A stretch of 48,406 nucleotides of DNA from Candidatus Zipacnadia bacterium (GTDB lineage Bacteria > Armatimonadota > Zipacnadia > Zipacnadales > UBA5352): contig JALGUJ010000029.1 of assembly GCA_029820945.1 (NCBI GenBank), positions 1-48,406 of the forward strand, given 5' to 3'. A model generated the notes under the pieces. That model was not told where the DNA came from. It saw nothing but the letters and a program-made list of their open reading frames with translations, and did not search any database. Positions 1 through 14,558 of the stretch are shown piece by piece (position 1 is the stretch's first letter; each line of letters starts with the position of its first letter). The position numbers and the translations under genes were made by a program.

Positions 1-102
1 GCACTGGAACCGCGACAGCGCGGATGCGCTGCTGGCGCTGCGCATGTTAGCACAGCGGGATGACTGGGAGCAGTACTGGCGTTCAGGCAAGCAGGCCACC
101 TG
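1..102 (+). CDS. C-terminal tail of a probable transposase (5' cut by the window edge)
   Basis: An open frame enters from the left edge (frame from base 2) and stops at TGA 100-102, giving about 33 residues. The tail has the pattern W-N-R-x-x-A-x-A-L-L-x-L-R followed by D-D-W-E-Q-Y-W. This is like the C-terminal ends of ISKra4/UPF0236-type transposases (W-S-x-x-G-A-x-A-V-L-x-L-R ... W-x-x-Y-W). That assignment comes from remembered family patterns and not from a search. The catalytic part lies outside the window. The rpoB promoter follows within 45 bases, so if this is an insertion element its end lies very close to rpoB. Confidence 0.45.
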
Positions 103-105
103 AGG

Positions 106-126
106 CACACGAATCTGGATGCTGCC
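106..126 (+). repeat. 21-base repeat, copy 1 (upstream of the rpoB -35)
   Basis: Matches 34912-34932 at 20 of 21 positions. In both copies a TTGACA hexamer begins about 37-38 bases after the repeat start. Copy 1 directly follows the transposase-like stop codon. Confidence 0.5.
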
Positions 127-142
127 AATCACGATTCTGGCC

Positions 143-171
143 TTGACAGGTTCGGGGCTGATGTGTATACT
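143..171 (+). promoter_or_regulatory. Near-consensus sigma70 promoter for rpoBC
   Basis: TTGACA at 143-148, a 17-base spacer and TATACT at 166-171. The rpoB start is about 185 bases downstream, leaving a long untranslated leader. It is the only good promoter in the 255 bases between the upstream stop and rpoB. Confidence 0.8.
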
Positions 172-356
172 AAATCATCCGAGCCTGCGTCAATCGTTGC
201 CGCTCTCGTCCCGTGGGTGCTAGTCCCATAGCATTGTGTCTTGGTGCAAACCTTCCTCGTTGAACGCGGAGTGCACATGCACCACGTGCACGCCGCTGCG
301 AGCATGTACGCACTGACGCCCCTCTGCACCGGGAGCTTTTCAGGAGGCTTGCGGGC

Positions 357-3300
357 ATGGCCGAGGACCTGCCTCAGATTCCCCAGTCGCTGCCGTTGTC
401 TTATGATCCTGCAGAGCTGCCTGACCTCATCACCATCCAGACCAACTCCTACCGGTGGTTCTGTGAGGAAGGGCTGAAGGAGCTCTTCGACAGCTTCAGT
501 CCGATCGAGGACTACACGGGCAACATTGCCCTGGAGTTCCTCGACTACACCATCGGCGAGCCCTCGCGGTCGATGCGCGAATGCCGGGAGCGTGACGCCA
601 CGTACGAGGCGCCGCTCTACGTGAAGGTCCGGCTGATCAACAAGGAGATCCCGGAAATCACGGAGAGCGAGGTGTACCTGGGCGAGCTGCCGATCATGAC
701 CGATCGGGGCAAGTTCATCATCAACGGCGCCAAGCGCGTCGTGATCAGCCAGCTCGCGCGCTCTCCCGGCGTTTACTTCTCCGACACCATTGACTCGGCC
801 GGCCGCGTCCGGTTCTCGGCCAAGGTCATCCCCAGCGATGGGGCGTGGCTGGAGATGGACACAGCCGCCAATGGTGTCATCAGCGTGAAGCTGGGGCAGA
901 CGCGCAAGTTCCCGGTGACCGCGTTGCTCCGCGCCCTGCAGTGGCTGGAGACCGAGCCCAGCCCCGCCGTGCCACCCACCGGCACGGACGAGGAGATCCT
1001 CCACGCCTTCGGGGAGGAGGAGACGGCGGAGGTCAAGGCGCTGATCAGGCGCATCGAGGAGCGCGAGCAGGAGGCGCTGCCGGGCATCGAGGCGCACGAG
1101 GAGTTCTTCACCACCCGTACGCTCACCGATGAGGACGGGGAGATCATTGTCGAGGCATGGGAGGCGCTCGACGTGAGCGCCCTGAAGAAGCTGGGCGCCC
1201 TCGGCGTAGCCAGGCTCGACGTGATCCGGGCGCCCTTCGAGCTGCGCGCCACGCTCGAGGACGACGAGAGCGCCACCGCCGAGCAGGGGTTGCTCGAGGT
1301 CTACCGCAAGATTCGCCCCGGCGACCCGGCGACGGTGGACAGCGCCGAGTCGCTGCTGTACAGCTACTTCTTCGACGTCAAGCGCTACGACCTGTCGCGG
1401 GTGGGGCGCTACAAGATCAACCGGAAGCTGGGCGTGGCCGTGCCGCCGGAGGAGCGCACGCTGACACGCGCCGACCTGGTGGCGATGGTGCGCTACCTGC
1501 TGGGCCTGCCGCGCGACGAGGGGGAGGTCGATGACATCGACCACCTCCAGAACAAGCGCGTTCGCGCGGTTGGAGAGCTGCTGCAGAGCCAACTGCGCAC
1601 CGGCTTCATGCGCACCGAGCGGGTGGCCAAGGAGCGGATGACGTCGATGGACCCGGAGGAGATGGTGCCGGGCAACGTCATCTCGACCAAGCCCATCAGC
1701 GCGGCCATCAACAGCTTCTTCGGCTCCGGACAGCTCTCCCAGTTCATGGACGAGGTCAACCCGCTGGCGGAGCTGGCGCACACCCGGCGGGTCTCGGCGC
1801 TGGGGCCGGGCGGGCTGAGCAAGCAGAGCGCGAAGCTCGAGGTGCGTGATGTGCACCACTCGCACTATGGGCGCATCTGCCCGGTCCAGAGCCCTGAAGG
1901 CCAGCTCGTCGGACTGACGGGCTACCTGGCGCTGCACGCGCGGCTGAACGACTACGGGTTCATCGAGGCGCCGTACCGGCGCGTGGTGGACGGGCGGGTC
2001 ACGGATGAGGTCGTCTACATGACCGCGGACGAGGAGGAGCAGTACTACATCGCGTCGGCCTCCGCGGCGCGGGACGGCGACGGCAGGCTCGTGGGGCCGA
2101 TCAGTTGCCGGGTCGGGGGCGGCTTCATCACCGTTCCGCCCGATCAGGTGCAGTACATCGACTACTCCGCGTCCCAGGTGTTCTCGGTCTCGACGGGTCT
2201 GATCCCCTTCCTCGAGCACGACGACGCGGTGCGGGCCCTGGCGGGTTCGAACATGCAGCGCCAGGCCGTGCCGCTGGTGAAGCGCGAGGCGCCGTGGGTG
2301 CGCAGCGGTCTGGAGGGCCGCGCCGCCCGCGACTCGGGCGTGGTGATCATGGCCAAGATGGACGGCCGCGTGGTGGAGGCGAGCGCCCAACGCATCGTGG
2401 TGGACTACGTGGACGGCACCAGCGAGGAGTACACGCTGGAGAACTTTATGCGGACGAACATGGGCACCTGCGTCACGCAGCGGCGGCTGGTGCACCAGGG
2501 CGAGCGGGTGACGGCCGGACAGCCGCTGGCCGACGGCCCGGCCACCGACCACGGCGACCTGGCCATAGGCCGCAACCTGCGCTGCGCGTTCGTGCCGTGG
2601 GAGGGCTACAACTTCGAGGACGCAGTGCTCATCAGCGAACGGCTGCTGCACGACGACGAGCTGACCTCGATCCACATCGAGAAGTATGAGTGTGAGGCGC
2701 GTGACACCAAGCTGGGCCCCGAGGAGATCACGCGGGACATCCCCAACGTGGGCGACGAGGCGCTCGCCGACCTGGACGCCAGCGGGGTGGTGCGCATCGG
2801 GGCGGAGGTGCGGGCCGAGGACATCCTGGTCGGCAAGGTGGCGCCCAAGGGCAAGTCCGAACTCACGGCTGAGGAGAAGCTGGTCATCGCCATCTTCGGC
2901 AAGAAGGCCGAGGAGATGCGTGACGTCTCCCTGCGCGTGCCGCACGGCGAGAAGGGCGTGGTCATCGACACCAAGGTCTTCTCGCGCTACAAGTACGAGT
3001 GCACCACATGCGGGAGCCTGTACGACTTCGGGAAGCAGCCCGAACACGAGCGGTGCCCGCGCTGCGACGGGAAGCTCAAGAATCTTCCCGGGGACGAGGT
3101 CAAGCCCGGCGTCAATCAGCTCGTGCGCGTCTTCGTGGCCCAGCGGCGGAAGATCATGGTCGGCGACAAGCTCACCGGGCGGCACGGCAACAAGGGCGTC
3201 ATCTCCAAGATCCTCCCCGTAGAGGACATGCCCTACACGGCCGATGGCCGACCGGTGGACATCTGCCTGAACCCGCTGACCGTGCCGTCCCGAATGAACA

Positions 3301-4163
3301 TCGGCCAGATCCTGGAGACCCACCTGGGGCTGATCGCACAGGCGTACGGAGAGACCTTCGTCACGCCCATATTCGAGGGCATCACGGCCGCGCACATCAT
3401 GGAGGGCATGCAGGCGTTGTCCCTGAGGTCGAAGATGGAGTGTCTGCGGTCCTACGCCGACTGCGAGCTCAACCACTTCGGCGAGATCATCGATGCCGAC
3501 GCCCTAGACGCGAGCACGGTGGCGGGCCTGGAGCAGCAGCTCATCGACCAGCTTGCCGAGTGCGACAAGGACGATCTCGAGCCGCTGGCGCAGTGGCTCG
3601 GCGTCAGCCCCTACGCGTGGTCCCGGGCATCGGGCCGGCGGCCCTATGAGCTGATCGCCGAGGCCGCCTGCGAGAACGCCTACTCCCAGGCCGGGCTGGA
3701 GCCGGAGACCGGCCGGACCATCCTCTACGACGGCCGCACCGGTGAGCCCTTTAACCAGCCGGTCCTGGTCGGGTACATGTACATTCTCAAGCTCTTGCAG
3801 CTTGTGGAGGACAAGATACACGCCCGCTCGACGGGGCCCTACTCGCTGATCACGCAGCAGCCGCTGGGCGGCAAGGCTCAGTTCGGCGGGCAGCGCTTCG
3901 GCGAGATGGAGGTCTGGGCCCTGGAGGCCTACGGCGCGGCCAACTGCCTTCAGGAGATGCTGACGGTCAAGTCAGACGACGTGGTCGGCCGCGTGGCCAC
4001 CTACGAGGCCATCGTCAAGGACCAGAATATGGAGGAGCCGGGCGTCCCGGAGGCCTTCAAGATTCTCGTCAACGAGATGAAGGCGCTGGCGCTGGATGTC
4101 AGCATCGAGGACCGCGAGGGGAACATGGTGGACATCAGTTCCGACTCGGGGGACCTGCGCTGA
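357..4163 (+). CDS. rpoB: DNA-directed RNA polymerase subunit beta
   Basis: A 1268-residue protein that collinearly matches bacterial RNA polymerase beta, half of the catalytic core with beta'. The sequence shows the rifampicin-region block around [10 protein letters not shown], then [13 protein letters not shown], the E-G-Y-N-F-E-D-A block, [13 protein letters not shown] and the C-terminal [20 protein letters not shown]. The ATG is chosen for AGGAGG at 342-347, nine bases upstream. Between the [12 protein letters not shown] segment and [10 protein letters not shown] there is an inserted four-cysteine ribbon: Cys882, Cys885, Cys900 and Cys903 (CX2C-X14-CX2C). rpoC follows after 33 bases. No rplJ/rplL genes precede it in the window. 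Confidence 0.98.
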   Translation: MAEDLPQIPQSLPLSYDPAELPDLITIQTNSYRWFCEEGLKELFDSFSPIEDYTGNIALEFLDYTIGEPSRSMRECRERDATYEAPLYVKVRLINKEIPEITESEVYLGELPIMTDRGKFIINGAKRVVISQLARSPGVYFSDTIDSAGRVRFSAKVIPSDGAWLEMDTAANGVISVKLGQTRKFPVTALLRALQWLETEPSPAVPPTGTDEEILHAFGEEETAEVKALIRRIEEREQEALPGIEAHEEFFTTRTLTDEDGEIIVEAWEALDVSALKKLGALGVARLDVIRAPFELRATLEDDESATAEQGLLEVYRKIRPGDPATVDSAESLLYSYFFDVKRYDLSRVGRYKINRKLGVAVPPEERTLTRADLVAMVRYLLGLPRDEGEVDDIDHLQNKRVRAVGELLQSQLRTGFMRTERVAKERMTSMDPEEMVPGNVISTKPISAAINSFFGSGQLSQFMDEVNPLAELAHTRRVSALGPGGLSKQSAKLEVRDVHHSHYGRICPVQSPEGQLVGLTGYLALHARLNDYGFIEAPYRRVVDGRVTDEVVYMTADEEEQYYIASASAARDGDGRLVGPISCRVGGGFITVPPDQVQYIDYSASQVFSVSTGLIPFLEHDDAVRALAGSNMQRQAVPLVKREAPWVRSGLEGRAARDSGVVIMAKMDGRVVEASAQRIVVDYVDGTSEEYTLENFMRTNMGTCVTQRRLVHQGERVTAGQPLADGPATDHGDLAIGRNLRCAFVPWEGYNFEDAVLISERLLHDDELTSIHIEKYECEARDTKLGPEEITRDIPNVGDEALADLDASGVVRIGAEVRAEDILVGKVAPKGKSELTAEEKLVIAIFGKKAEEMRDVSLRVPHGEKGVVIDTKVFSRYKYECTTCGSLYDFGKQPEHERCPRCDGKLKNLPGDEVKPGVNQLVRVFVAQRRKIMVGDKLTGRHGNKGVISKILPVEDMPYTADGRPVDICLNPLTVPSRMNIGQILETHLGLIAQAYGETFVTPIFEGITAAHIMEGMQALSLRSKMECLRSYADCELNHFGEIIDADALDASTVAGLEQQLIDQLAECDKDDLEPLAQWLGVSPYAWSRASGRRPYELIAEAACENAYSQAGLEPETGRTILYDGRTGEPFNQPVLVGYMYILKLLQLVEDKIHARSTGPYSLITQQPLGGKAQFGGQRFGEMEVWALEAYGAANCLQEMLTVKSDDVVGRVATYEAIVKDQNMEEPGVPEAFKILVNEMKALALDVSIEDREGNMVDISSDSGDLR

Positions 4164-4196
4164 CGCAGGCGGGGCGCGGCGCCCAGCCCCCGATCA

Positions 4197-8843
<4,647 letters not shown>

Positions 8844-8856
8844 CGCGACAGCATAC

Positions 8857-8887
8857 GGCGGCCGCCGCCTAACAGGCGGCGGCCGCC
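8857..8887 (+). terminator. Strong hairpin ending the rpoBC operon
   Basis: A 14-bp fully paired GC-rich stem with a three-base loop starts 13 bases after the rpoC stop. No T-tract follows, so it is either a tract-less terminator or a 3'-end stabiliser. Confidence 0.75.
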
Positions 8888-9008
8888 CGTGCACTGCACC
8901 TGGGGCCGGGCGGGCGATGGGGGTCTCTGTCGTCACCCGGCCATGAGCCCCGCGGTGAAGTCCTCGCTCTGCCCAGCGCCAACTCACGAAGCACAGTGAG
9001 TAAGGCCG

Positions 9009-9860
9009 GTGACATCGCGGAGGCTGGTGTCGATCCTCGTTGCGACGGCCCTGAGGGCAACCGCGCACTTCGCCGGTGGGGAGGCCGCGGACACCATGAG
9101 CGATGCGCTGGCCGGAGCACCTGATGGTCCCTGGAGAAGGCTCTTCCTCGACGCAACCGTAGTAGAGAGCCAGGCCGGCCTCGAGCGGGTCTTCCACGCC
9201 GCTGAGAGGCACTCGGACGAGTGCATTTCCCCCTCGTCTTCCACAGGCCGTGGCTCGACAACACACAGAAGCGGTACGTGCTGTTCTGCATGCAGTTGTA
9301 CCGGGAACGCAGGCATGGGGCCGCCACCCTGCCGACGGCCTGCACTGGACCTTCGCGCCGGAGACAGAAGAGAGGTCGCTGTTCGGGGGCGGTGATGCCA
9401 CAAACTACGGCTATGACCCCTACAGCGGACGCTACTTCGGGATGCGCAAGACGGCCAGCGGCCTGGCGACCCTCTGTCCGGACGGGTTCTGCTCAATGCA
9501 CGCCGGGGATTCCGAGGGATGGCTGATTTCACGGCGCGAACCGATGACCGAGCCCGCGGTCTCCATCAATGCGTGCGTGCTCGAAGGTGGCCATGTCGTG
9601 GCGGAGCTCCTCGATCGTGACAACCACATGCTTGAAGGCTTTTCACGCGACGACTGCGTGCCCTTTACTGGCGAGACTCCGTGCGGCACGCGCTGCGCTG
9701 GCACACGGGGAGCTTCTCAGAAGCGCAGCGCGAGGGCGACAAGAAGGTGCGCTTCCTCCTGCGGCGGGCCGACCTGTACTCGTACCTGCCGCTGGACCCT
9801 CCGATCCAGGCACGGTCGGCGGCGCTGTGGGCAACAGGCCCGCGGTCCGCATGGGGCGGC
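9009..9860 (+). pseudogene. Frameshifted remnant of a secreted carbohydrate-active or sialidase-like protein
   Basis: Coding signal runs left to right but changes frame at least three times. It begins with a signal-like N-terminus and the segment P-W-R-R-L-F-L-D...G-L-E-R-V-F-H (from 9009). Near 9237 it moves to the frame reading V-F-H-R-P-W-L-D-N. Near 9305 it moves to the frame reading DGLHWTF and then YGYDPYSGRYFG. Near 9673 it moves again, to the frame reading RHALRWHTGSFSEAQ and ADLYSYLP. At the last break two extra bases split an expected T-G-D-S-V-R-H. The parts resemble large secreted glycoside-hydrolase/sialidase-like proteins whose C-terminal domain ends near L-Y-S-(F/Y), but the central part is missing. 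The family assignment is an inference; the decay is seen directly. Confidence 0.7.
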
Positions 9861-9903
9861 CCAATGCCGCAGATCTGGACGTTGCCGCCCGCCGGCGGTT
9901 CGC

Positions 9904-9931
9904 TTGACGTCGCGGGGGCGAGTGCTATAAT
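9904..9931 (+). promoter_or_regulatory. Sigma70-type promoter for the 10.0-17.1 kb gene run
   Basis: TTGACG at 9904-9909, a 16-base spacer and a perfect TATAAT at 9926-9931. It lies 86 bases upstream of the GTG start at 10018 and within or just after the tail of the decayed gene. Confidence 0.75.
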
Positions 9932-10017
9932 GCCTCACACTGCAGGTTCGACCCCGGCCCGGATCCGGCACACAGCGACCGGCGGGGCGGATCTCCCGGC
10001 AAGGAGCCCTGATCACG

Positions 10018-10395
10018 GTGTTAGCGCGACTGGCGCGGGCCCTTGAGCGGCTGTTGATCGGTGAGAACGGCGGCGCGCTCGTCTGCTCCGCCAGGTCCTT
10101 CACCCTGGCGGTCAGGTGCGCGGACTGCGGAGAGGTTATTGAGGTGCGAGTGGACCGTGACCACGACCTGCAGTCGGTCTACCCGCCCGACGCCGAGGAG
10201 GGCGACCATCCCTCTGAGTACGTGTTGCGCAAGGAAGTGGTCGGGGAGAGCTGCCAGAATCTCATCCACTTCACCATCCGCTTCGACCGCGACTACGGGC
10301 CGGTCGGCTCGGAGATTGAGGGTGGGGAGTTCGTCGCATCGGAGCTTGCTCGCGAGCGGGGCGCCCTGGACAAGAGGGCGGAGCTGACAACGTGA
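10018..10395 (+). CDS. Hypothetical protein with one CxxC pair
   Basis: A 125-residue protein that I do not recognise. It starts at GTG with AAGGAG at 10001-10006. A C-A-D-C pair near residue 35 follows a beta-like stretch. The rest is acidic, with an Y-P-P-D-A-E-E-G-D segment, and carries one further cysteine in E-S-C-Q-N. One CxxC pair plus a lone Cys could hold a metal or a disulfide, but this is not a recognisable zinc ribbon. Its stop overlaps the start of the membrane protein at 10392, so the two are translationally coupled and may work together. Confidence 0.7.
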   Translation: MLARLARALERLLIGENGGALVCSARSFTLAVRCADCGEVIEVRVDRDHDLQSVYPPDAEEGDHPSEYVLRKEVVGESCQNLIHFTIRFDRDYGPVGSEIEGGEFVASELARERGALDKRAELTT

Positions 10396-11279
10396 CCGGG
10401 CAGACGGGAGACGCCGTGGGCGGCGCCGTGCGCGTTGGTGCGCAGCGTTACCCGGATTGGCTGGTCGCGGCCGTGCTGGTTGCGGCCTACGCAGTGCTCG
10501 TTGGCGCCCCGCTTGTTGGCGGGGTGCCGCCGCTTGTGGGCGCGGTGGCCTTGACGGTGCTGTTCACGCTCGCGGCACTGGCGGTCGCCGCGCTGGCGGC
10601 GCGGCTGGAGCTGTCGCCCGGCGTTGAGCTTCTGGGCATGTTGCTGGGCGTGCTGAACTGGTTCCTGTTCGCGGCCATCGGGGGGATGAGCGACTTCGCC
10701 CGGCTCGCTGCAGTGCCAATCGCGGACGTGCTTCTGCTGTTTGCGATGGTGCTGGGCGGACGCCTGGTGTCACGTATCGTGCGCGACCGGAAGCTGATCG
10801 TGCCGGTCGCGCTGGTAGTGGCGCTGGCTGACGTGTTCACGGTGTCCGTCGGCCCCACGGGCGCTGCGTTGGAGAAGATGCCGCGGTTGGTGGAGGCCGT
10901 CTCGGTCAAGCTGCCGGCGGTGGGGTCGGCGGTGGGGCCGGAGGGCGTGGCCGGGCTGAGGCACATCAGGACCGTGGGTCCGGGCGACTTCTTCTTCGCG
11001 GCGCTGTTCTTCGCCATCGCGGTTCGCTTCGGGCTCAGCCTGCCCCGCAGCTTCTGGTGGGTCTTCGGCATCGTGGGCGCCGGGCTGGCGCTCGTTGTCG
11101 CGGTCCCGACTGCGCCGCCGATCCCGATGCTGCCGCTGGTCGCGGTGGGCTTTCTCATCCCGAACTGGGGGAGCCTGAGACTCACGCGCGCAGAGTGGGG
11201 CTACCTGATCATCGGCTTTGCGTTCCTGATGGTGCTCTTCAGCGGACTGAAGCTCATGGTGGACGCGGCGCTTCGCTAG
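10392..11279 (+). CDS. Polytopic inner-membrane protein of unknown function
   Basis: A 295-residue hydrophobic protein with roughly eight or nine membrane segments, from about residue 23 to 290. The segments are interrupted by one soluble loop at about 158-195 that includes P-R-L-V-E-A-V-S-V-K-L-P-A-V-G. The start is GTG, overlapping the upstream stop by four bases. No transport or enzyme motif is visible. The gene sits between the small CxxC protein and leuS. The leuS start is 40 bases away, so they may share one transcript. Confidence 0.75.
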   Translation: MTGQTGDAVGGAVRVGAQRYPDWLVAAVLVAAYAVLVGAPLVGGVPPLVGAVALTVLFTLAALAVAALAARLELSPGVELLGMLLGVLNWFLFAAIGGMSDFARLAAVPIADVLLLFAMVLGGRLVSRIVRDRKLIVPVALVVALADVFTVSVGPTGAALEKMPRLVEAVSVKLPAVGSAVGPEGVAGLRHIRTVGPGDFFFAALFFAIAVRFGLSLPRSFWWVFGIVGAGLALVVAVPTAPPIPMLPLVAVGFLIPNWGSLRLTRAEWGYLIIGFAFLMVLFSGLKLMVDAALR

Positions 11280-11318
11280 GCCGGGGTGCCCGCCGCGCAC
11301 CATGCGGGAGGATCCAGC

Positions 11319-13805
11319 GTGTCTGACGGCTACGACTTCAACTCGATCGAGCGGAAGTGGCAGGACTACTGGCGCGAGCGCGGGCTGTTCGAGGTCGAGC
11401 GACGGGAGGACAAGCCGAAGTTCTACTACCTCGACATGTACCCATACCCCTCGGGCGAGCTGCACATGGGGCACGTGCGCAACTACATCATCGGCGATGC
11501 CTTCGCGCGGTACAGGACGATGCAGGGCTACAACGTCCTGCACCCCATGGGCTGGGACTCGCTGGGCCTGCCCACTGAGAACGCGGCGATCAAGTTTGGC
11601 ATCCACCCGGCGGAGTGGACGACGCAGTGCGTGGCCAACATGAAGCAGCAGTTCGACCGCCTGGGGATCAGCTACGACTGGTCGCGCGAGGTGGACACCG
11701 CCGACCCGCAGTACTACGGCTGGACGCAGTGGCTCTTCCTGCAGCTCTACGAGAACGGACTGGCCTACCGAGGCCCGGGCCTGGTGAACTGGTGCCCCCA
11801 GTGCGGCACGGTTCTGGCGAACGAGCAGGTGGTTGGGGGCCGCTGCGAGCGGTGCGACGCCCTGGTGGAGCGCACCACCCGGGAGCAGTGGTTCTTCAAG
11901 ACCACCGACTACGCCCAGGCACTGCTGGAGGACCTGGAGCTGCTCGACCGGTGGCCGGAGCGCGTCGTCAGGATGCAGGAGCACTGGATCGGCCGCTCCG
12001 AGGGCTTCTCGTTCACTCTAGAGATCGAGGGCCACGACGAGGAGATGGAGGTCTTCACCACCCGCATCGACACCATCTACGGCGTGACCTTCATGGTGCT
12101 GGCTCCCGAGCATCCGCTGGTGGCCGAGCTGACGCGGGGCACCGAGCACGAGGCGCGGGTGCGCGACTTCTGCCAGGAGGTCATGGCCGAGAGCATCATC
12201 GAGCGCAGCGACGAGGCGACTGAGAAGCGCGGCATCTTCACCGGCGCCAATGCCGTCCACCCACTGACCGGCGACGCCGTGCCCATCTGGGTCGCCAACT
12301 ACGTGATGATGGAGTACGGGACCGGCGCCATTATGGCCGTGCCCGCCCATGACCAGCGCGACTTCGAGTTCGCACGCAAGTACGACCTTGCGGTCCTCCC
12401 CGTCATCCAGCCCGAGGGCGAGGAGTTGGACGGCCGCACAATGACCGAGGCGTACCTCGGCGATGGCGAGCAGATCAACTCCGCGCAGTTCTCCGGCCGG
12501 CCGAACCGCGAGGCGATGGAGCAGATCGCCGACTACATGGAGGCTGAGGGCATCGGCCATCGGGACGTGAACTACCGCCTGCGCGACTGGTGCATATCGC
12601 GCCAGCGCTACTGGGGCGCGCCGATTCCCATCATCTACTGCGACCGCTGTGGCATCGTGCCCGTGCCGGAGGAGGACCTGCCTGTCGAGCTGCCCGAGGG
12701 GGTCGAGTTCACGGCCAGCGGCGACTCGCCGCTGTCGCGCATTCCGGAGTTCATGGAGGTTGAGTGCCCCCAATGCGGCGGGCCCGCGCGGCGCGAGCCC
12801 GACACCATGGACACCTTCGTCTACTCGGCCTGGTACTACCTGCGCTACCCCAGCCCGCACGAGGACAGGGCGCCCTTCAGCCGGGATGACGTCGAGTACT
12901 GGCTGCCCGTTGACCAGTACGTGGGGGGCATCGAGCACGCGACGGGGCACCTGATGTACTCGCGCTTCATCACCAAGGTGCTGCACGACCTGGGCTGGGT
13001 GAGCTTCCGGGAGCCCTTCGCCAGCCTCTTTACGCAGGGCATGGTCTACAAGGACGGCGCGAAGATGAGCAAGTCGCGGGGGAACGTGGTCATCCCCGAC
13101 GAGATCAATGATGAGTACGGGGCAGACACCGGGCGGCTGTTCAGCCTCTTCGTGGGTCCGCCCGACCAGGACAGCGAGTGGAGCGATGAGGGCGTGGTGG
13201 GCGCCCACCGCTTCCTCTGGCGTGTCTGGCGGCTGGCGACCGAGAACCTGCATGCCTGGGACGCGGGCTTCGCCGCCGATCTGCCTGAGGATGGCGGTGA
13301 GGAGCAGCGGGCGATACGGCGCAAGACCCACCAGACCATCCTCAAGGTCACCGAGGACTTTGAGAGCATGCGCTTCAATACCGCCATCGCGGCGATCATG
13401 GAGCTGTGCAACGACCTCGGCTCCTTCGCGGCGAGCATGGACGCCCAGGATGCCGGCGACCGGGCGGTCTTCAGCGAGGGCCTGTCCACGCTCGTCATGC
13501 TGCTCTCGCCGATCGCCCCACATATCTGCGACGAGCTGTGGGAGCGGATGGGGCTGGAGCCGTCGCTGTTCGAGTGCGCATGGCCTCAAGCCGACGAGGA
13601 CCTGGCCGAGGAGGAGACGATCACCATCGTCGTCCAGGTCAACGGCAAGGTGCGCGACAACGTCGAGGTGCCCGCCGGCACCGACATGGACGACGTCGTC
13701 GAGATGGCCCTGGAGCGGGAGAAGGTCTCGAAGTACATCCAGGGCAATGATCTCGTGAAGACCATCACGGTCCCCGACAGGCTCATCAACCTGGTGGTGA
13801 AGTAG
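11319..13805 (+). CDS. leuS: Leucyl-tRNA synthetase
   Basis: An 828-residue class I synthetase that charges tRNA-Leu. The HIGH-type motif is HMGH at about 49-52, and KMSKS starts at about Lys582. The connective editing domain follows R-T-R-E-Q-W-F-F-K type sequence and contains T-T-R-I-D-T-I-Y-G and the V-P-A-H-D-Q-R-D block. CPQC and CERC form a first zinc knuckle, and CDRC...CPQC a second. An upstream GTG at 11286 is in frame, but the GTG at 11319 is preferred because GGGAGG lies just before it and S-D-G-Y-D-F-N-S-I-E-R-K-W-Q-D-Y-W is the normal LeuS beginning. Confidence 0.97.
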   Translation: MSDGYDFNSIERKWQDYWRERGLFEVERREDKPKFYYLDMYPYPSGELHMGHVRNYIIGDAFARYRTMQGYNVLHPMGWDSLGLPTENAAIKFGIHPAEWTTQCVANMKQQFDRLGISYDWSREVDTADPQYYGWTQWLFLQLYENGLAYRGPGLVNWCPQCGTVLANEQVVGGRCERCDALVERTTREQWFFKTTDYAQALLEDLELLDRWPERVVRMQEHWIGRSEGFSFTLEIEGHDEEMEVFTTRIDTIYGVTFMVLAPEHPLVAELTRGTEHEARVRDFCQEVMAESIIERSDEATEKRGIFTGANAVHPLTGDAVPIWVANYVMMEYGTGAIMAVPAHDQRDFEFARKYDLAVLPVIQPEGEELDGRTMTEAYLGDGEQINSAQFSGRPNREAMEQIADYMEAEGIGHRDVNYRLRDWCISRQRYWGAPIPIIYCDRCGIVPVPEEDLPVELPEGVEFTASGDSPLSRIPEFMEVECPQCGGPARREPDTMDTFVYSAWYYLRYPSPHEDRAPFSRDDVEYWLPVDQYVGGIEHATGHLMYSRFITKVLHDLGWVSFREPFASLFTQGMVYKDGAKMSKSRGNVVIPDEINDEYGADTGRLFSLFVGPPDQDSEWSDEGVVGAHRFLWRVWRLATENLHAWDAGFAADLPEDGGEEQRAIRRKTHQTILKVTEDFESMRFNTAIAAIMELCNDLGSFAASMDAQDAGDRAVFSEGLSTLVMLLSPIAPHICDELWERMGLEPSLFECAWPQADEDLAEEETITIVVQVNGKVRDNVEVPAGTDMDDVVEMALEREKVSKYIQGNDLVKTITVPDRLINLVVK

Positions 13806-13828
13806 CCGGCTGGTTGGGGGCGGAACTG

Positions 13829-14554
13829 ATGTTGACCAGCCTTACGCCCGCGCAGAAGGCAGTACTCGCCGCATGCCTCGTCGCGCTGGTGCTGGGCTTC
13901 TGGCTCGGGGCCGGCGGCCGCGGGGGCGAGCGGCCGGACGACGTCGCGCAGGTCACCTACGTGCCCGCCGACCCCGGTGACACGCCCACGATCGTCGTGC
14001 ACGTCATCGGCGAGGTGCAGCAGCCCGGGCTCTACCGGCTGGATGCGGGCGCGCGCGTGCATGATGCCATCGAGGCGGCGGGTGGCTTCACCTCCGGGGC
14101 CCGGCCCGAGTCGGTGAACCTGGCCGCCTACTGCGAGGACGGCGACCAGATCAGCGTGGGCGCGAAGCCGGCCGACTCGCCGCTGCAGGCCGCGACTCCG
14201 CAGCCGACTCCGAGCGCGTCTCCGCGCGCTGAGCCCGCATCCTCGGCTGAGCCGGCCGCGACTCCGAAACCCGGCCTGACGCCCGGCAATCGCCCCGTCG
14301 CGGGCGACGGCACTGCGCGGCAGTCGGCTCTCCCGCCCTTCGCCCGCTCGGCGCCCAGGGCCCCCGTGCGCGTGAACCACGCAGGCCTCGAGGAGCTGCA
14401 GGAGCTGCCCGGGGTCGGCCCGGAGTTGGCGAAGCGCATCCTCTACCACCGCGCCATGCACGGGCCCTTCCGCAGCTTCAAGGAGCTGGAGGAGGTCCCC
14501 GGCATCGGGCCTGCCACGGTTGAGGAGATCAGGATCCGCGCCACGCTCAACTAA
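13829..14554 (+). CDS. comEA: ComEA-like membrane-anchored DNA-binding competence protein
   Basis: A 241-residue protein. One N-terminal membrane anchor (about residues 10-28) is followed by an SLBB-type domain (about 48-110, with HVIGEVQQPGLYRLD). A long Pro/Ala/Ser-rich linker then leads to C-terminal tandem helix-hairpin-helix motifs (V-N-H-A-G-L-E-E-L-Q-E-L-P-G-V-G-P and V-P-G-I-G-P-A-T-V-E-E-I). This is the standard ComEA architecture, in which the HhH part binds incoming double-stranded DNA outside the cytoplasmic membrane. An in-frame TTG at 13814 is possible, but ATG 13829 has GGGGGCG upstream. comEC begins four bases after its stop. Confidence 0.92.
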   Translation: MLTSLTPAQKAVLAACLVALVLGFWLGAGGRGGERPDDVAQVTYVPADPGDTPTIVVHVIGEVQQPGLYRLDAGARVHDAIEAAGGFTSGARPESVNLAAYCEDGDQISVGAKPADSPLQAATPQPTPSASPRAEPASSAEPAATPKPGLTPGNRPVAGDGTARQSALPPFARSAPRAPVRVNHAGLEELQELPGVGPELAKRILYHRAMHGPFRSFKELEEVPGIGPATVEEIRIRATLN

Positions 14555-14558
14555 GCAG

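Noticed and set aside
9942-9965. tRNA T-loop-like GGTTCGACCCC after the TATAAT promoter
   Set aside because: The flanking bases do not pair as a T-stem and no acceptor, D or anticodon arms can be drawn.
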